Assembly: GCF_002893625.1 (NCBI RefSeq)
Contig: NZ_PKMZ01000005.1
Coordinates: forward strand, 62,001-126,000
Source of the DNA: Mangrovicella endophytica
Lineage (GTDB): Bacteria > Pseudomonadota > Alphaproteobacteria > Rhizobiales > Rhizobiaceae
Direction: 5' to 3'
DNA length: 64,000 bases
Made by a program: the position numbers and the translations under genes. Every line of letters starts with the position of its first letter. Position 1 is the first letter of the stretch. Below are positions 43,139-50,821 of this stretch, in pieces. The notes below the pieces were generated by a model. It worked only from the letters and a program-made list of their open reading frames with translations. It was not told the origin of the DNA and ran no database searches.

Positions 43139-44044
43139 TCAGGACGAGGCAGGCACCAGCGTGCGCGCCAGCTCGAAGGCGTCGCGGAAGTCGAGCACCT
43201 GCGGCTTGTCAGCTTCGATCATGCGGCGGAACAGGCCTGACTCGGTCTGATACTTGACGTTGCCGATGGCGAGCGCGCCGACGCCGAGCGCCTGCGTCGC
43301 GCCGATCAGCTTGCCATTGTCGAAGACGTCGATCCCCTCGATGCCGGAGGGCGGCACGGCATTGACGTCAGCGGCTGCCAACAGCTTCGGCGCCTCGGCC
43401 AGCTGGCTGGCGTCCAGAACGCGAACGCCGGCCTTGGCGGCGGCGAAGACAACCTCGGCCTCATGCACGGCGGCGGTGTTCTTGTCGCGCGTCGAGCCGT
43501 CGGCGATGTCGACCATGACGCCGAAGCGCTCGTTGATCTGCCGGGCGCGCTCCTCGACACGGGCAAGGCCGCTATAGCCGACCATCGTCACCTTGGCGCC
43601 TTCCAGCGCCGCGATCACCGCCGCGCAGTAGCCGACCACGCCGGTGGCGCCGAAGACCGCGATCTGCAGGCCGTCGAGCGAGCGCCCCTTCTTGTCCTTC
43701 AGCACCTTTTCCACGCAGGCGACCATCGCCGCGGCGGTGGTGAAGGAGCCGGCCGGGTCGGCGAAGATGTTGGCGCCGAAGGGCGGCACGAGGGCGGCCT
43801 TGGCCTTGTCGATCATCTCGAGCGCGAGCACGGCGTCGTCGCCGCCGATGAAGATGCCGGTCGAGACGCCCCATTTCGGCGGCCGCGAGAAGATCGCATC
43901 CTGCACGAGGTCACCGACCTCGGAAAGCTCGACCTCCTCATAGGGGACGACGGCGTCGTAGCCGGCATCGAGCCCCATGTTCACGTCGAAGGGGCTGACA
44001 TGCTTCAGCGGCGTCAGCATGTGGAGGATGTTCTTCTGGCTCAT
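43139..44044 (-). CDS. mtdB: NAD(P)-dependent methylene-H4MPT dehydrogenase
   Basis: 301 residues. Features: ILHMLTPLKHVSPFDVNMGLDAGYD (partly quoted) at the N-terminus, FIGGDDAVLALEMIDKAK near 65, ANIFADPAGSFTTAAAMV near 90, and the Rossmann site IAVFGATGVVGYCAAVIAALEG near 128. MtdB oxidises methylene-H4MPT to methenyl-H4MPT with NAD or NADP, cytosolic. It follows mptG in the same direction and precedes the ATP-grasp and mch genes. Confidence 0.95.
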   Translation of the reverse strand: MSQKNILHMLTPLKHVSPFDVNMGLDAGYDAVVPYEEVELSEVGDLVQDAIFSRPPKWGVSTGIFIGGDDAVLALEMIDKAKAALVPPFGANIFADPAGSFTTAAAMVACVEKVLKDKKGRSLDGLQIAVFGATGVVGYCAAVIAALEGAKVTMVGYSGLARVEERARQINERFGVMVDIADGSTRDKNTAAVHEAEVVFAAAKAGVRVLDASQLAEAPKLLAAADVNAVPPSGIEGIDVFDNGKLIGATQALGVGALAIGNVKYQTESGLFRRMIEADKPQVLDFRDAFELARTLVPASS

Positions 44045-44108
44045 CGTGTTTCCCCGTTGTTATCCCTTGCCGAGCGCCGTGCAGGTCGCTCCGGCCTGTG
44101 CCTTGATG

Positions 44109-45092
44109 TCAGTGAGCGTCGGCGAGGCGGGTCAGCCGCTCGACCACTGCGCCGCTGTTGCGTCCCGCCACGATCCGGATCTCCAGCGCCGGGTCGCCGA
44201 TCGCCTCGCTGACGCCGGCCACCATCGCCTCGGCGGCCTCGACGCTCTCCGCGAAGGCAAAGCCGGTCGGGCCCCACGAGCTCTGGCCGATGCCAGTGGC
44301 GCCACGTTCGGCGAGGTGGCGCATCGCCTGGGCGACCGCCGGACTGGTGAAGACGCCGCCCTGTGCGGGCGCGAAATGGCCGCCCACCATCGACTGGATC
44401 GTGGTGATGGCGCCGCCGAAGGCCGCAAGATCGCGCTCGGCGATGCCCGGCAAGGCCTGCATCAGCACGAGGCGGCAGATCTCGGCGCTCGCCTCCTGCG
44501 GAAACGGCGGCAGCGCCGCGAAGGCGGCGAGCTCCGCCTCGCCATGCAGGCCGGCCGTGCCGTGGTGCAGCACGAGAATGACGCGCCACTCCGGCGGAAA
44601 GGCAAGACGCGCGACGACCGGTGGCGGGCGATCCCGCGAATCCAGCGAGCTGTCGGCCTTGCCGCCGTCGACGACGAGTCCGCCGGTGGAAAAGAAGCCG
44701 GAGCCGACGCCGGAGCGTGCGCCGCGGCCGAGCCGGGCTGCATCACCATCAGGGTCGGCTGGCAGGCCATGAAGGGTGCGCAGCGCCGTAGCCACGGCCA
44801 GCGCCAGCTGCGTGCCGGAGCCGAGACCGGCATGGGCGGGAATGGTTGCCTCGATCGCCATGCGGTGCCGCGACCCGAGGTCGAGCGCCGCTTCCATCAG
44901 CTGCAGATAGGCACGGGCGCGGGGGCTTTCGGGTCCCTCGACCGAGCCTTCGGTGGCGCGCGAGAGCACCAGCCGCGTCGCCGGGGCCTCCAGCGCAAGG
45001 CCGATGCCGCCGAAACGGCGGCCGGAGCGGCCGCCCGGATCGAGAAAACCGAGATGAAGGCGGGCGGGCGCGGAGACGCTGACGTCGTCCAG
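44109..45092 (-). CDS. mptG: Beta-ribofuranosylaminobenzene 5'-phosphate synthase family protein, apparent CTG start
   Basis: About 327 residues. GHMP-kinase-like fold: SVSAPARLHLGFLDPGGRSG at the N-terminus, RFGGIGLALEAP, IPAHAGLGSGTQLALAVATAL near 110 and GIGQSSWGPTGFAFAE near 265. The enzyme joins p-aminobenzoate or hydroxybenzoate to PRPP with loss of CO2, the first committed step of methanopterin synthesis. The conserved N-terminus lies upstream of the first ATG/GTG/TTG; in frame only CTG at 45092 is well placed, with AGGAAG seven bases before it and a stop codon 13 codons upstream. Confidence 0.83.
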   Translation of the reverse strand: MDDVSVSAPARLHLGFLDPGGRSGRRFGGIGLALEAPATRLVLSRATEGSVEGPESPRARAYLQLMEAALDLGSRHRMAIEATIPAHAGLGSGTQLALAVATALRTLHGLPADPDGDAARLGRGARSGVGSGFFSTGGLVVDGGKADSSLDSRDRPPPVVARLAFPPEWRVILVLHHGTAGLHGEAELAAFAALPPFPQEASAEICRLVLMQALPGIAERDLAAFGGAITTIQSMVGGHFAPAQGGVFTSPAVAQAMRHLAERGATGIGQSSWGPTGFAFAESVEAAEAMVAGVSEAIGDPALEIRIVAGRNSGAVVERLTRLADAH

Positions 45093-45099
45093 AGTCGAT

Positions 45100-45105
45100 C
45101 TTCCT
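45100..45105 (-). promoter_or_regulatory. Ribosome-binding site deciding the mptG CTG start
   Basis: AGGAAG on the minus strand, seven bases before CTG 45092-45090. It is the only good Shine-Dalgarno in the short open stretch upstream of the conserved mptG N-terminus. Confidence 0.6.
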
Positions 45106-45163
45106 GATTGTCGGGCGCCCGAACCCTCTTATTTCGGATCGGCGGGGGCGGGCAAGGGAGAAG

Positions 45164-45535
45164 ATGATGGCTGCGAAGACCTATAGCGATGTGGAGATCG
45201 AGGCGCGGCTGGCGGCGGAACTGCCGCGATGGCGCTTCGAAGGCGGCTGGATCCGCCGTACCTACAAGACGCATGGATGGAAAGGCACGCTGATGGTGAT
45301 CAACACGGTTGGCCACCTCGCCGAGGCCGCCTTCCACCATCCGGACATCACCGCGTCCTATGCCTGGGTCGAAGTGCGGCTGACGACTCACTCGGCCAAG
45401 GGCATCACCGACAGCGACTTCGCCCTTGCCGCCAAGATCGAGGAGGTGGTCGGCTGGCAGCCGGGTCTGGAAGGCGGTCCGCTGCCGGGGACACCGGACG
45501 ATCCCCGCTTCGCCTACATCAAATACGATCGCTGA
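45164..45535 (+). CDS. 4a-hydroxytetrahydrobiopterin dehydratase (pterin carbinolamine dehydratase) family
   Basis: 123 residues. The family signature is intact: WRFEGGWIRRTYKTHGWKG, AEAAFHHPDITASYAWVEVRL (HHPD catalytic pair) and THSAKGITDSDFALAAKIEEV. No phenylalanine hydroxylase lies nearby; the gene heads the fhcBADC run and is divergent from mptG. In this setting a pterin other than biopterin, perhaps an H4MPT intermediate or damaged carbinolamine, is a fair guess. An in-frame ATG one codon later is equally possible as start. Confidence 0.88.
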   Translation: MMAAKTYSDVEIEARLAAELPRWRFEGGWIRRTYKTHGWKGTLMVINTVGHLAEAAFHHPDITASYAWVEVRLTTHSAKGITDSDFALAAKIEEVVGWQPGLEGGPLPGTPDDPRFAYIKYDR

Positions 45536-45622
45536 AGGGCTTCCATAGCCTTGTAACACGATGCATTTGCGCTCGTCGCAGCGTCGGTTAGACTGACACC
45601 GGGCATCAGAAAGAAGCGATTC

Positions 45623-46771
45623 TTGAGCACAGCGTGGATCGAGGGGAGGTCCGCCTCCTTCGAGGAGGCCGTCGCCGCAGCGTCCGATGCCATCCGTTCC
45701 AGCCGTCTGCCGGTCGTCACCGGCCTTGCGAGCGATGTCGCCGGCATCAAGGCGGCAATCCGTCTGGCGCAAGGGGCGGGGGCCGTGCTCGACCATGGCG
45801 CGTCGCAGGCCCTTCAGGCGCATATGTCGGCCTTGACCGAGCACGGGATGATCCTCGGGGCTCCAGCGGAGGTGCGCCGCCGTGCCGATCGGGTGCTGGT
45901 GATCGGCCGCGGCGCGTTTGACGGCGCGCCGGAGCTGCCGTCCTTCCTGTTCTCGCATCAGCCGGATCTCGGCCGCGCTGCCCGCGACGAGGCAGCCGGG
46001 CGGCGCGTTCTCTGGCTCGGCGCGCCCGACGTGCTGCCGGCCTTCCCGAACGAGGTTTCGGTGGAGGCCGTCCGCTGCCCGGATGAGGCGCTGCCGGCGA
46101 TTGCCGCCGCCATCCGTGCGGCGCTCGGCGATCGCCGTTTCGGCGAGACTGCGATCGGCACCGCCAAGGTGCGGGAGATCGCGGAGTGGCTCGGCGGGGC
46201 AGAGTTCGGCTGCGCCATCTGGTCCTGCGAGGAGCTGGACGCGCTCGACGTCGAGACGCTGGCGGGGCTGGTCGTGGACCTCAACCGGACGACGCGCTTC
46301 ACCAGCCTGTCGCGCACGGGGCCCGGCCAGGCCTATGGCGCGGCGCAGATCGCCGCGGCCGCGACGGGCCTGCCGCTGCGCACCGGCTTCGGCCGGGGCT
46401 TTGCCGAGCATGATCCGCTGGTCAACGACGCCCGTCGCCTCGTCCAGGCGGGCGAGACCGATCTCGTCGTCTATCTCTCGGCGCTCGCCGATTTCGAGAC
46501 GGAAATACCGGACTGGACGGGCGAGGTGCCGGTGATTGCGCTCGTGCCGGACCCGTCAGCATGCAGCCCGACACCGCGCGTCGCCTTCGCCGTGGCGACC
46601 GCCGGACGCGATCATGACGGCGTGCTCTTTGAGGAGCGGATGGCGAGCTTTGCGCCTTTCACTGCGGAGGCCGGCGCCCGCACTGGCATGGAGCTGCCCT
46701 CGGCGGCGCGCGTGCTGACGGCGATCGCCGAGGCTCTCGGTGCTCCCGCAGCGGCGGAGGAGGCGGCCTGA
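45623..46771 (+). CDS. fhcB: Formyltransferase/hydrolase complex subunit FhcB
   Basis: 382 residues from TTG 45623 (STAWIEGRSASFEEAVAAAS); AGAAAGAAG upstream is only a weak box. Related to archaeal FwdB/FmdB but lacking the pterin-metal and FeS binding parts, as usual for Fhc. Seen: GLASDVAGIKAAIRLAQGAGA, DHGASQALQAHMSALTEHG, VGD-like core and DLNRTTRFTSLSRTGPGQAYG near 215. It is a structural subunit of the Fhc complex, which with FhcACD converts formyl-H4MPT to formate. Stop and fhcA start overlap by one base. Confidence 0.92.
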   Translation: MSTAWIEGRSASFEEAVAAASDAIRSSRLPVVTGLASDVAGIKAAIRLAQGAGAVLDHGASQALQAHMSALTEHGMILGAPAEVRRRADRVLVIGRGAFDGAPELPSFLFSHQPDLGRAARDEAAGRRVLWLGAPDVLPAFPNEVSVEAVRCPDEALPAIAAAIRAALGDRRFGETAIGTAKVREIAEWLGGAEFGCAIWSCEELDALDVETLAGLVVDLNRTTRFTSLSRTGPGQAYGAAQIAAAATGLPLRTGFGRGFAEHDPLVNDARRLVQAGETDLVVYLSALADFETEIPDWTGEVPVIALVPDPSACSPTPRVAFAVATAGRDHDGVLFEERMASFAPFTAEAGARTGMELPSAARVLTAIAEALGAPAAAEEAA

Positions 46772-48411
46772 TGCTGACGGTCTTGCGCGGCGGCCATGTC
46801 GTCGATCCCGCCAATGGCGTCGACGGGATTCAGGATGTCTTTGTCGAGGACGGCGTCATCGTCGCGGCGCCCGCCGACGGCCGCCCGGCGGACGAGACGG
46901 TGGACTGCACAGGCCTTGTCGTCATGGCGGGTGCGATCGACATCCACTCCCACATCGCCGGCGGCAACGTGAACACGGCCCGCCTGCTCTTGCCTGAGTT
47001 CCACAAAGCCTTCCAGGCCCGGCCGAAGAAGACGCCTCTCGACCAGGTCGGCTGGACGACGGAGGAGACAGGCCTGCGCTACGCGGCGATGGGCTTCACC
47101 ACCGTGGTGGAGCCGGCAACCAATCCGGCTTCGGCGCTGCATGCGCATCTAGAACTCGCGGATATTCCGATCATCGACAAGGCAACGCTCGTCGTGCTCG
47201 GCAATGACGACTTCCTCCTGTCGATGATCCGCGACGGCGAGTCGCCGCAGATGGTCCAGGACTATGTCGCCTGGACGCTGGGCGCCTCCCGTTCGCTCGG
47301 CATCAAGTGCATCAATGGCGGTGGCTCGGCGGCATTCAAGGAAAATGTCCGCTCCTTCTCCTTCGACGACGTCGTGCCGTCCTATGGTGTGACCTCGCGC
47401 GCGATCGTGAAGACGCTGCAGGGCGCGGTGACGGCGCTTGGCGTGCCGCATCCCCTGCATGTCCACTGCAACGACCTCGGCCTGCCCGGCAAATGCGCGG
47501 ACGCGGCGACCGCAACGATCCAGGCTGCCGAAGGCGTGCCGCTGCATCTCGCCCATCTGCAGTTCTACGGCTACGGGCGGGAAGGGGAGCGCGCCTTCTC
47601 CTCGCAAGGGGCGCAGCTCGCCGAACTCGTCAACCGCACGCCGGAGGTCACCGTCGATATCGGCCAGGTGATGTTCGGGCAGACGGTGACGATCTCCTCC
47701 GACGAGCTCAACCAGTTCACCATCCGCCCGGCCGGCAGCCCGAAGAAGTCGGTGATCATCGACGGCGAGGCGAATGGCGGCGGCGTCGTGCCGATGAACT
47801 TCAAGCGCTCCAGCTACTATCATGCGCTGCAATGGGCGGTGGGGCTGGAGCTGTTCCTCCTGATCGAGGACCCGGCGCGGGTCTTCTTCACCACCGACCA
47901 TCCGAACGGCGCGCCCTTCACCGCCTATCCCGACATCTTCGCGCTGCTGATGAGCCGCGACGTGCGGCAGGCCTGGATCGAGACGCTGCCGAAGGCGGCG
48001 CTGGCGATGACGACGCTGGAGGCGATCGACCGCGAATATACGCTGAACGAGATTGCGGTGATGACGCGTGCGGCGCCGGCCCGCCTGCTCGGCACCGCCG
48101 ACCGCGGCCATCTCGGCGCCGGGGGCATTGCCGACATCGCGGTCTACCGGCCGGATGACGACAAGGCCGAGATGTTCGCGCGCGCCGCTTACGTCTTCAA
48201 GGACGGGGACCTCGTGGTGAAGGACGGCCATGTGGTGAAGCGCCGCTACGGCCGGGCGCTGACGGTGCAGCCCGATGCCGATCCCGCCATGGGGCGGCGC
48301 CTCGATCGCTGGTTCGACGATCGCTATGGCCTGCCCGCCCGCTGGTTCGAGGTGCCGGACGGGGCGCTCGGCCGTGATGATCCGTTCAAGGTGATGCCAT
48401 GCCGGAGCTGA
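46771..48411 (+). CDS. fhcA: Formyltransferase/hydrolase complex subunit FhcA
   Basis: 546 residues, amidohydrolase-type FwdA/FmdA relative. Metal-site features: MAGAIDIHSHIAGGNVNTARL near 50-65, GFTTVVEPATNPASALHAH near 110, HVHCNDLGLPGKC near 230 and the FTTDHPNGAPFTAYPD segment near 372. FhcA is the hydrolase that releases formate from formyl-methanofuran. The gene overlaps fhcB by one base and fhcD by 13 bases. Confidence 0.95.
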   Translation: MLTVLRGGHVVDPANGVDGIQDVFVEDGVIVAAPADGRPADETVDCTGLVVMAGAIDIHSHIAGGNVNTARLLLPEFHKAFQARPKKTPLDQVGWTTEETGLRYAAMGFTTVVEPATNPASALHAHLELADIPIIDKATLVVLGNDDFLLSMIRDGESPQMVQDYVAWTLGASRSLGIKCINGGGSAAFKENVRSFSFDDVVPSYGVTSRAIVKTLQGAVTALGVPHPLHVHCNDLGLPGKCADAATATIQAAEGVPLHLAHLQFYGYGREGERAFSSQGAQLAELVNRTPEVTVDIGQVMFGQTVTISSDELNQFTIRPAGSPKKSVIIDGEANGGGVVPMNFKRSSYYHALQWAVGLELFLLIEDPARVFFTTDHPNGAPFTAYPDIFALLMSRDVRQAWIETLPKAALAMTTLEAIDREYTLNEIAVMTRAAPARLLGTADRGHLGAGGIADIAVYRPDDDKAEMFARAAYVFKDGDLVVKDGHVVKRRYGRALTVQPDADPAMGRRLDRWFDDRYGLPARWFEVPDGALGRDDPFKVMPCRS

Positions 48412-49307
48412 CCCGAAACGGCATCGTCATCGACGACACGTTTGCCGAAGCGTTCCCAATGCGTGGCACGGCGATCGTCGTGACGGCGGTCAACGAGCAC
48501 TGGGCGATGGAAGCGGCGCGCTCCTTCACCGGGTTCGCGACCTCGGTGATCGCCTGCGGCTGCGAGGCCGCCATCGCACGGGTGCTGTCGCCGAACGAGA
48601 CGCCTGACGGCCGGCCCGGCGTGCGCATCCTGATCTTCGCGATGAGCACGGACGGACTCGCCAAGCAGCTCGCGACGCGGCTCGGCCAGTGCATCCTGAC
48701 CAGCCCGTCCTCGGCCTGCTACGCCGATCTCGACAGCGACACGAAGATCGATCTCGGTTCGGCGATCCGCTACTTCGCCGATGGCTGGCAGATCTCCAAG
48801 AAGTTCGGCGGCAAGCACTACTGGCGCATGCCGGTGATGGAGGGCGAATTCCTCTGCGAGGCGCGCACGGGCGTCACCAAGGAGGCGGTCGGCGGCGGCA
48901 ATCTCCTGTTCCTGGCGGGCAGCGCCAGCCAGGCCATGGCGGCAGCGGAAGCGGCGGTGCGGGCGATCCGCAAGGTGCCGGACGTGATCCTGCCCTTTCC
49001 CGGCGGCGTCGTGCGCTCCGGCTCCAAGGTCGGAGGCAAGTACAAGGGTATGATGGCCTCCACCAACGACGCCTTCTGCCCGACGCTGAAGGGCGTCACC
49101 AACTCCGCGCTTGGCCCCGATATCGGCTCGGTGCTGGAGATCGTCATCGATGGGCTGACCTATGCCGCGGTCGCCGACGCCATGCGCGTCGGCCTGAAGG
49201 CGGTCGTTGATCTCGGGCCCCAGGAAGGGGCCCTGCGGGTGACCGCCGGCAACTATGGCGGCAAGCTCGGGCCCCATCATTTCCACTTGAAGGACCTCGC
49301 GCCATGA
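48399..49307 (+). CDS. fhcD: Formylmethanofuran:H4MPT formyltransferase FhcD (Ftr)
   Basis: 302 residues. Ftr motifs: ELTRNGIVIDDTFAEAFPM at the N-terminus, TGFATSVIACGCEAAIAR, CILTSPSSACYADL, GGKHYWRMPVMEGEFLCE and PFPGGVVRSGSKVGGKYKGM (partly). It moves the formyl group between H4MPT and methanofuran. Overlaps fhcA by 13 bases and fhcC by four. Confidence 0.97.
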   Translation: MPELTRNGIVIDDTFAEAFPMRGTAIVVTAVNEHWAMEAARSFTGFATSVIACGCEAAIARVLSPNETPDGRPGVRILIFAMSTDGLAKQLATRLGQCILTSPSSACYADLDSDTKIDLGSAIRYFADGWQISKKFGGKHYWRMPVMEGEFLCEARTGVTKEAVGGGNLLFLAGSASQAMAAAEAAVRAIRKVPDVILPFPGGVVRSGSKVGGKYKGMMASTNDAFCPTLKGVTNSALGPDIGSVLEIVIDGLTYAAVADAMRVGLKAVVDLGPQEGALRVTAGNYGGKLGPHHFHLKDLAP

Positions 49308-50116
49308 GCGGCCTGACCTTCACCCTGAAGGCCGAGCCAAACCAGCGGCTCGACCTTTCGAGCCTGGTGCCGGGGCGGCTCGACGGCCTGTCGGAGATGG
49401 CCATTGCAGTGCTGCCGATCGGCACCACGAAGGAGCTACTCGTCGTCGGCGATCTCTTCGACATCGCGCTAGGTGACACCGCCTCGATCCGGCTCGAGGG
49501 CGGATCCGAGCGCTTCGACCGGGTGGGTGAGGGGCTTTCCGCAGGCGCCGTCCATGTCGAAGGCGACGTCGGCTTTCGGGCCGGTCGCGCCATGACCGGC
49601 GGCACGTTGACGATCGCAGGCTCGGCCGGCCCGCATGCGGGCTCCGGCATGAGCGGCGGGACGATCACCATTGCCGGCGATGCCGGGGAACGCCTCGGGG
49701 GTCCGCTTGCCGGCGAGATGGCCGGCATGAGCGGCGGGCTCATCCGCGTCCTCGGCAGCGCTGGTCCGCGCGCCGGCGACAAGCTGCGGCGCGGCACCAT
49801 CCTCGTCGCGGGCGATGCCGGCGAGCATGCCGGCAGCCGGATGATCGCCGGCACGCTCGTCGTCGGCGGTCGCGCCGGACCTGGCGCCGGCCGGCTGATG
49901 AAGCGCGGCACGCTGGTTCTCGCGGGAGGCGCGGATGGCCTTTCGCCGACCTTCCTCGACAACGGTCCGGCCGACCTTCTGATCCTCGGGCTGATGGCCA
50001 AGGCGTTTTCGGGTTCGGCCATCGGCATGCCGCTCATCACCGGCGCGCCGATGCGCCGCTACGGTGGCGATACGGCCGTGCTCGGCAAGGGCGAGGTCTT
50101 CGTCCCGCTCGCGTGA
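49304..50116 (+). CDS. fhcC: Formyltransferase/hydrolase complex subunit FhcC
   Basis: 270 residues. The GXXGXXXGXXXXG-type repeated beta-helix of FwdC/GltS-C is visible from about 85 to 215: GDVGFRAGRAMTGGTLTIAG, GPHAGSGMSGGTITIAGDAGE, GPRAGDKLRRGTILVAGDAG and GPGAGRLMKRGTLVLAGGA, spaced about 20-25 residues. It completes the Fhc complex. Last gene of the fhcBADC operon. Confidence 0.95.
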   Translation: MSGLTFTLKAEPNQRLDLSSLVPGRLDGLSEMAIAVLPIGTTKELLVVGDLFDIALGDTASIRLEGGSERFDRVGEGLSAGAVHVEGDVGFRAGRAMTGGTLTIAGSAGPHAGSGMSGGTITIAGDAGERLGGPLAGEMAGMSGGLIRVLGSAGPRAGDKLRRGTILVAGDAGEHAGSRMIAGTLVVGGRAGPGAGRLMKRGTLVLAGGADGLSPTFLDNGPADLLILGLMAKAFSGSAIGMPLITGAPMRRYGGDTAVLGKGEVFVPLA

Positions 50117-50126
50117 GCATGGATTT

Positions 50127-50147
50127 CGCTCCGCCTCGGAGCGCTTT
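50127..50147 (+). terminator. Hairpin after fhcC
   Basis: CGCTCCG (50127-50133) pairs with CGGAGCG (50137-50143) across a CCT loop, followed by CTTTC, eleven bases after the fhcC stop. Likely end of the fhc operon; the T-run is weak. Confidence 0.55.
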
Positions 50148-50260
50148 CAGACACTCGTCGGGCTGGAAAAACATCCACCCGGCTAGCGGCTGCGCATCCA
50201 AATCCCCGCTCCGGCCGTAATTCGTTCAGTGCGCGGCATCGGGCCCTGCACGTCACGAGG

Positions 50261-50485
50261 ATGGATGCCGGACCCATGATGATCGACCTGATCCTGACAG
50301 TCTGCATGCTGTCGCAGCCGGAGACCTGTAAGGAGCAGCGGCTGACTTTCGAAAGCCGCGGCTCGCTGAACCAATGCATGATGCTGGCCATGCCCTATGT
50401 CGCGAACTGGGCGGGCGAGCACCCCCTCTGGCACGTCAAGGAATGGCACTGCGACTGGCCGGAGAAGCGCAAGGACGCGATCTGA
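50261..50485 (+). CDS. Small cysteine-containing conserved protein, unknown
   Basis: 74 residues, or 69 if translation starts at the ATG at 50276. The sequence MMIDLILTVCMLSQPETCKEQRLTFESRG...LNQCMMLAMPYVANWAGEHP...KEWHCDWPEKRK has four Cys with spacing suited to two disulfides, plus a short hydrophobic start. I recall similar short unknowns in Hyphomicrobiales but no function. No strong ribosome-binding site. It stands between the fhc and urt operons. Confidence 0.6.
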   Translation: MDAGPMMIDLILTVCMLSQPETCKEQRLTFESRGSLNQCMMLAMPYVANWAGEHPLWHVKEWHCDWPEKRKDAI

Positions 50486-50602
50486 GCTCCTCGGCTTCAC
50501 GCCTGCACGCCTGCACGCCTGCAAGGCGAACCACTCGGCGCCGTCGGACGTTTGAAGGGGCGGTTGCGAAGACGCAAATTGCAGCACACGCCGAAGCTGC
50601 GC

Positions 50603-50619
50603 TGCATATTTATTGTGCA
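50603..50619 (+). promoter_or_regulatory. Putative NtrC binding site
   Basis: TGCATATTTATTGTGCA, a 17-base interrupted dyad with TGCA half-sites in the spacing of the NtrC consensus TGCACC-N5-GGTGCA; the inner two positions of each half differ partly. It lies about 128 bases upstream of the sigma-54 promoter, a usual enhancer distance. Confidence 0.5.
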
Positions 50620-50746
50620 GTCTCAGTCCTGCCGCTTCAATCACCTGCTGCGTCAGTCGAGCGCCGCGTCGCCCTGCAGTATCCGAGCGCCTGTCCGGCC
50701 AACCCTCTCATGAGCTCAGTCGCAGTTGGCGCCGGCCGGAGCCAAA

Positions 50747-50762
50747 CTGGCACGAGGCTTGC
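50747..50762 (+). promoter_or_regulatory. Sigma-54 (-24/-12) promoter of urtABCDE
   Basis: CTGGCACGAGGCTTGC matches the RpoN consensus YTGGCACG-N4-TTGC at every defined position. It is 60 bases before the urtA ATG, which leaves a leader of roughly 45 bases. With the NtrC-like site it indicates nitrogen-limited expression of urea uptake. Confidence 0.75.
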
Positions 50763-50821
50763 GAAGCCTTCAGCGAAGCCCGCCGGTCATCGAAGCGGGC
50801 AGGTTCAGCTGGAGAGAGCAC

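Larger units (their letters stand above)
50486..50821 (+). promoter_or_regulatory. Upstream region of the urt-ure genes
   Basis: 336 bases with three regulatory-looking elements: an ACGCCTGC tandem triplet at 50499-50522, an NtrC-like dyad at 50603-50619 and a sigma-54 promoter at 50747-50762. No gene is supported here. Confidence 0.65.

Noticed and set aside
50499-50522. ACGCCTGC triplet as a CRISPR-like or functional array
   Set aside because: Only three contiguous 8-base copies with no spacers; a simple slippage repeat.
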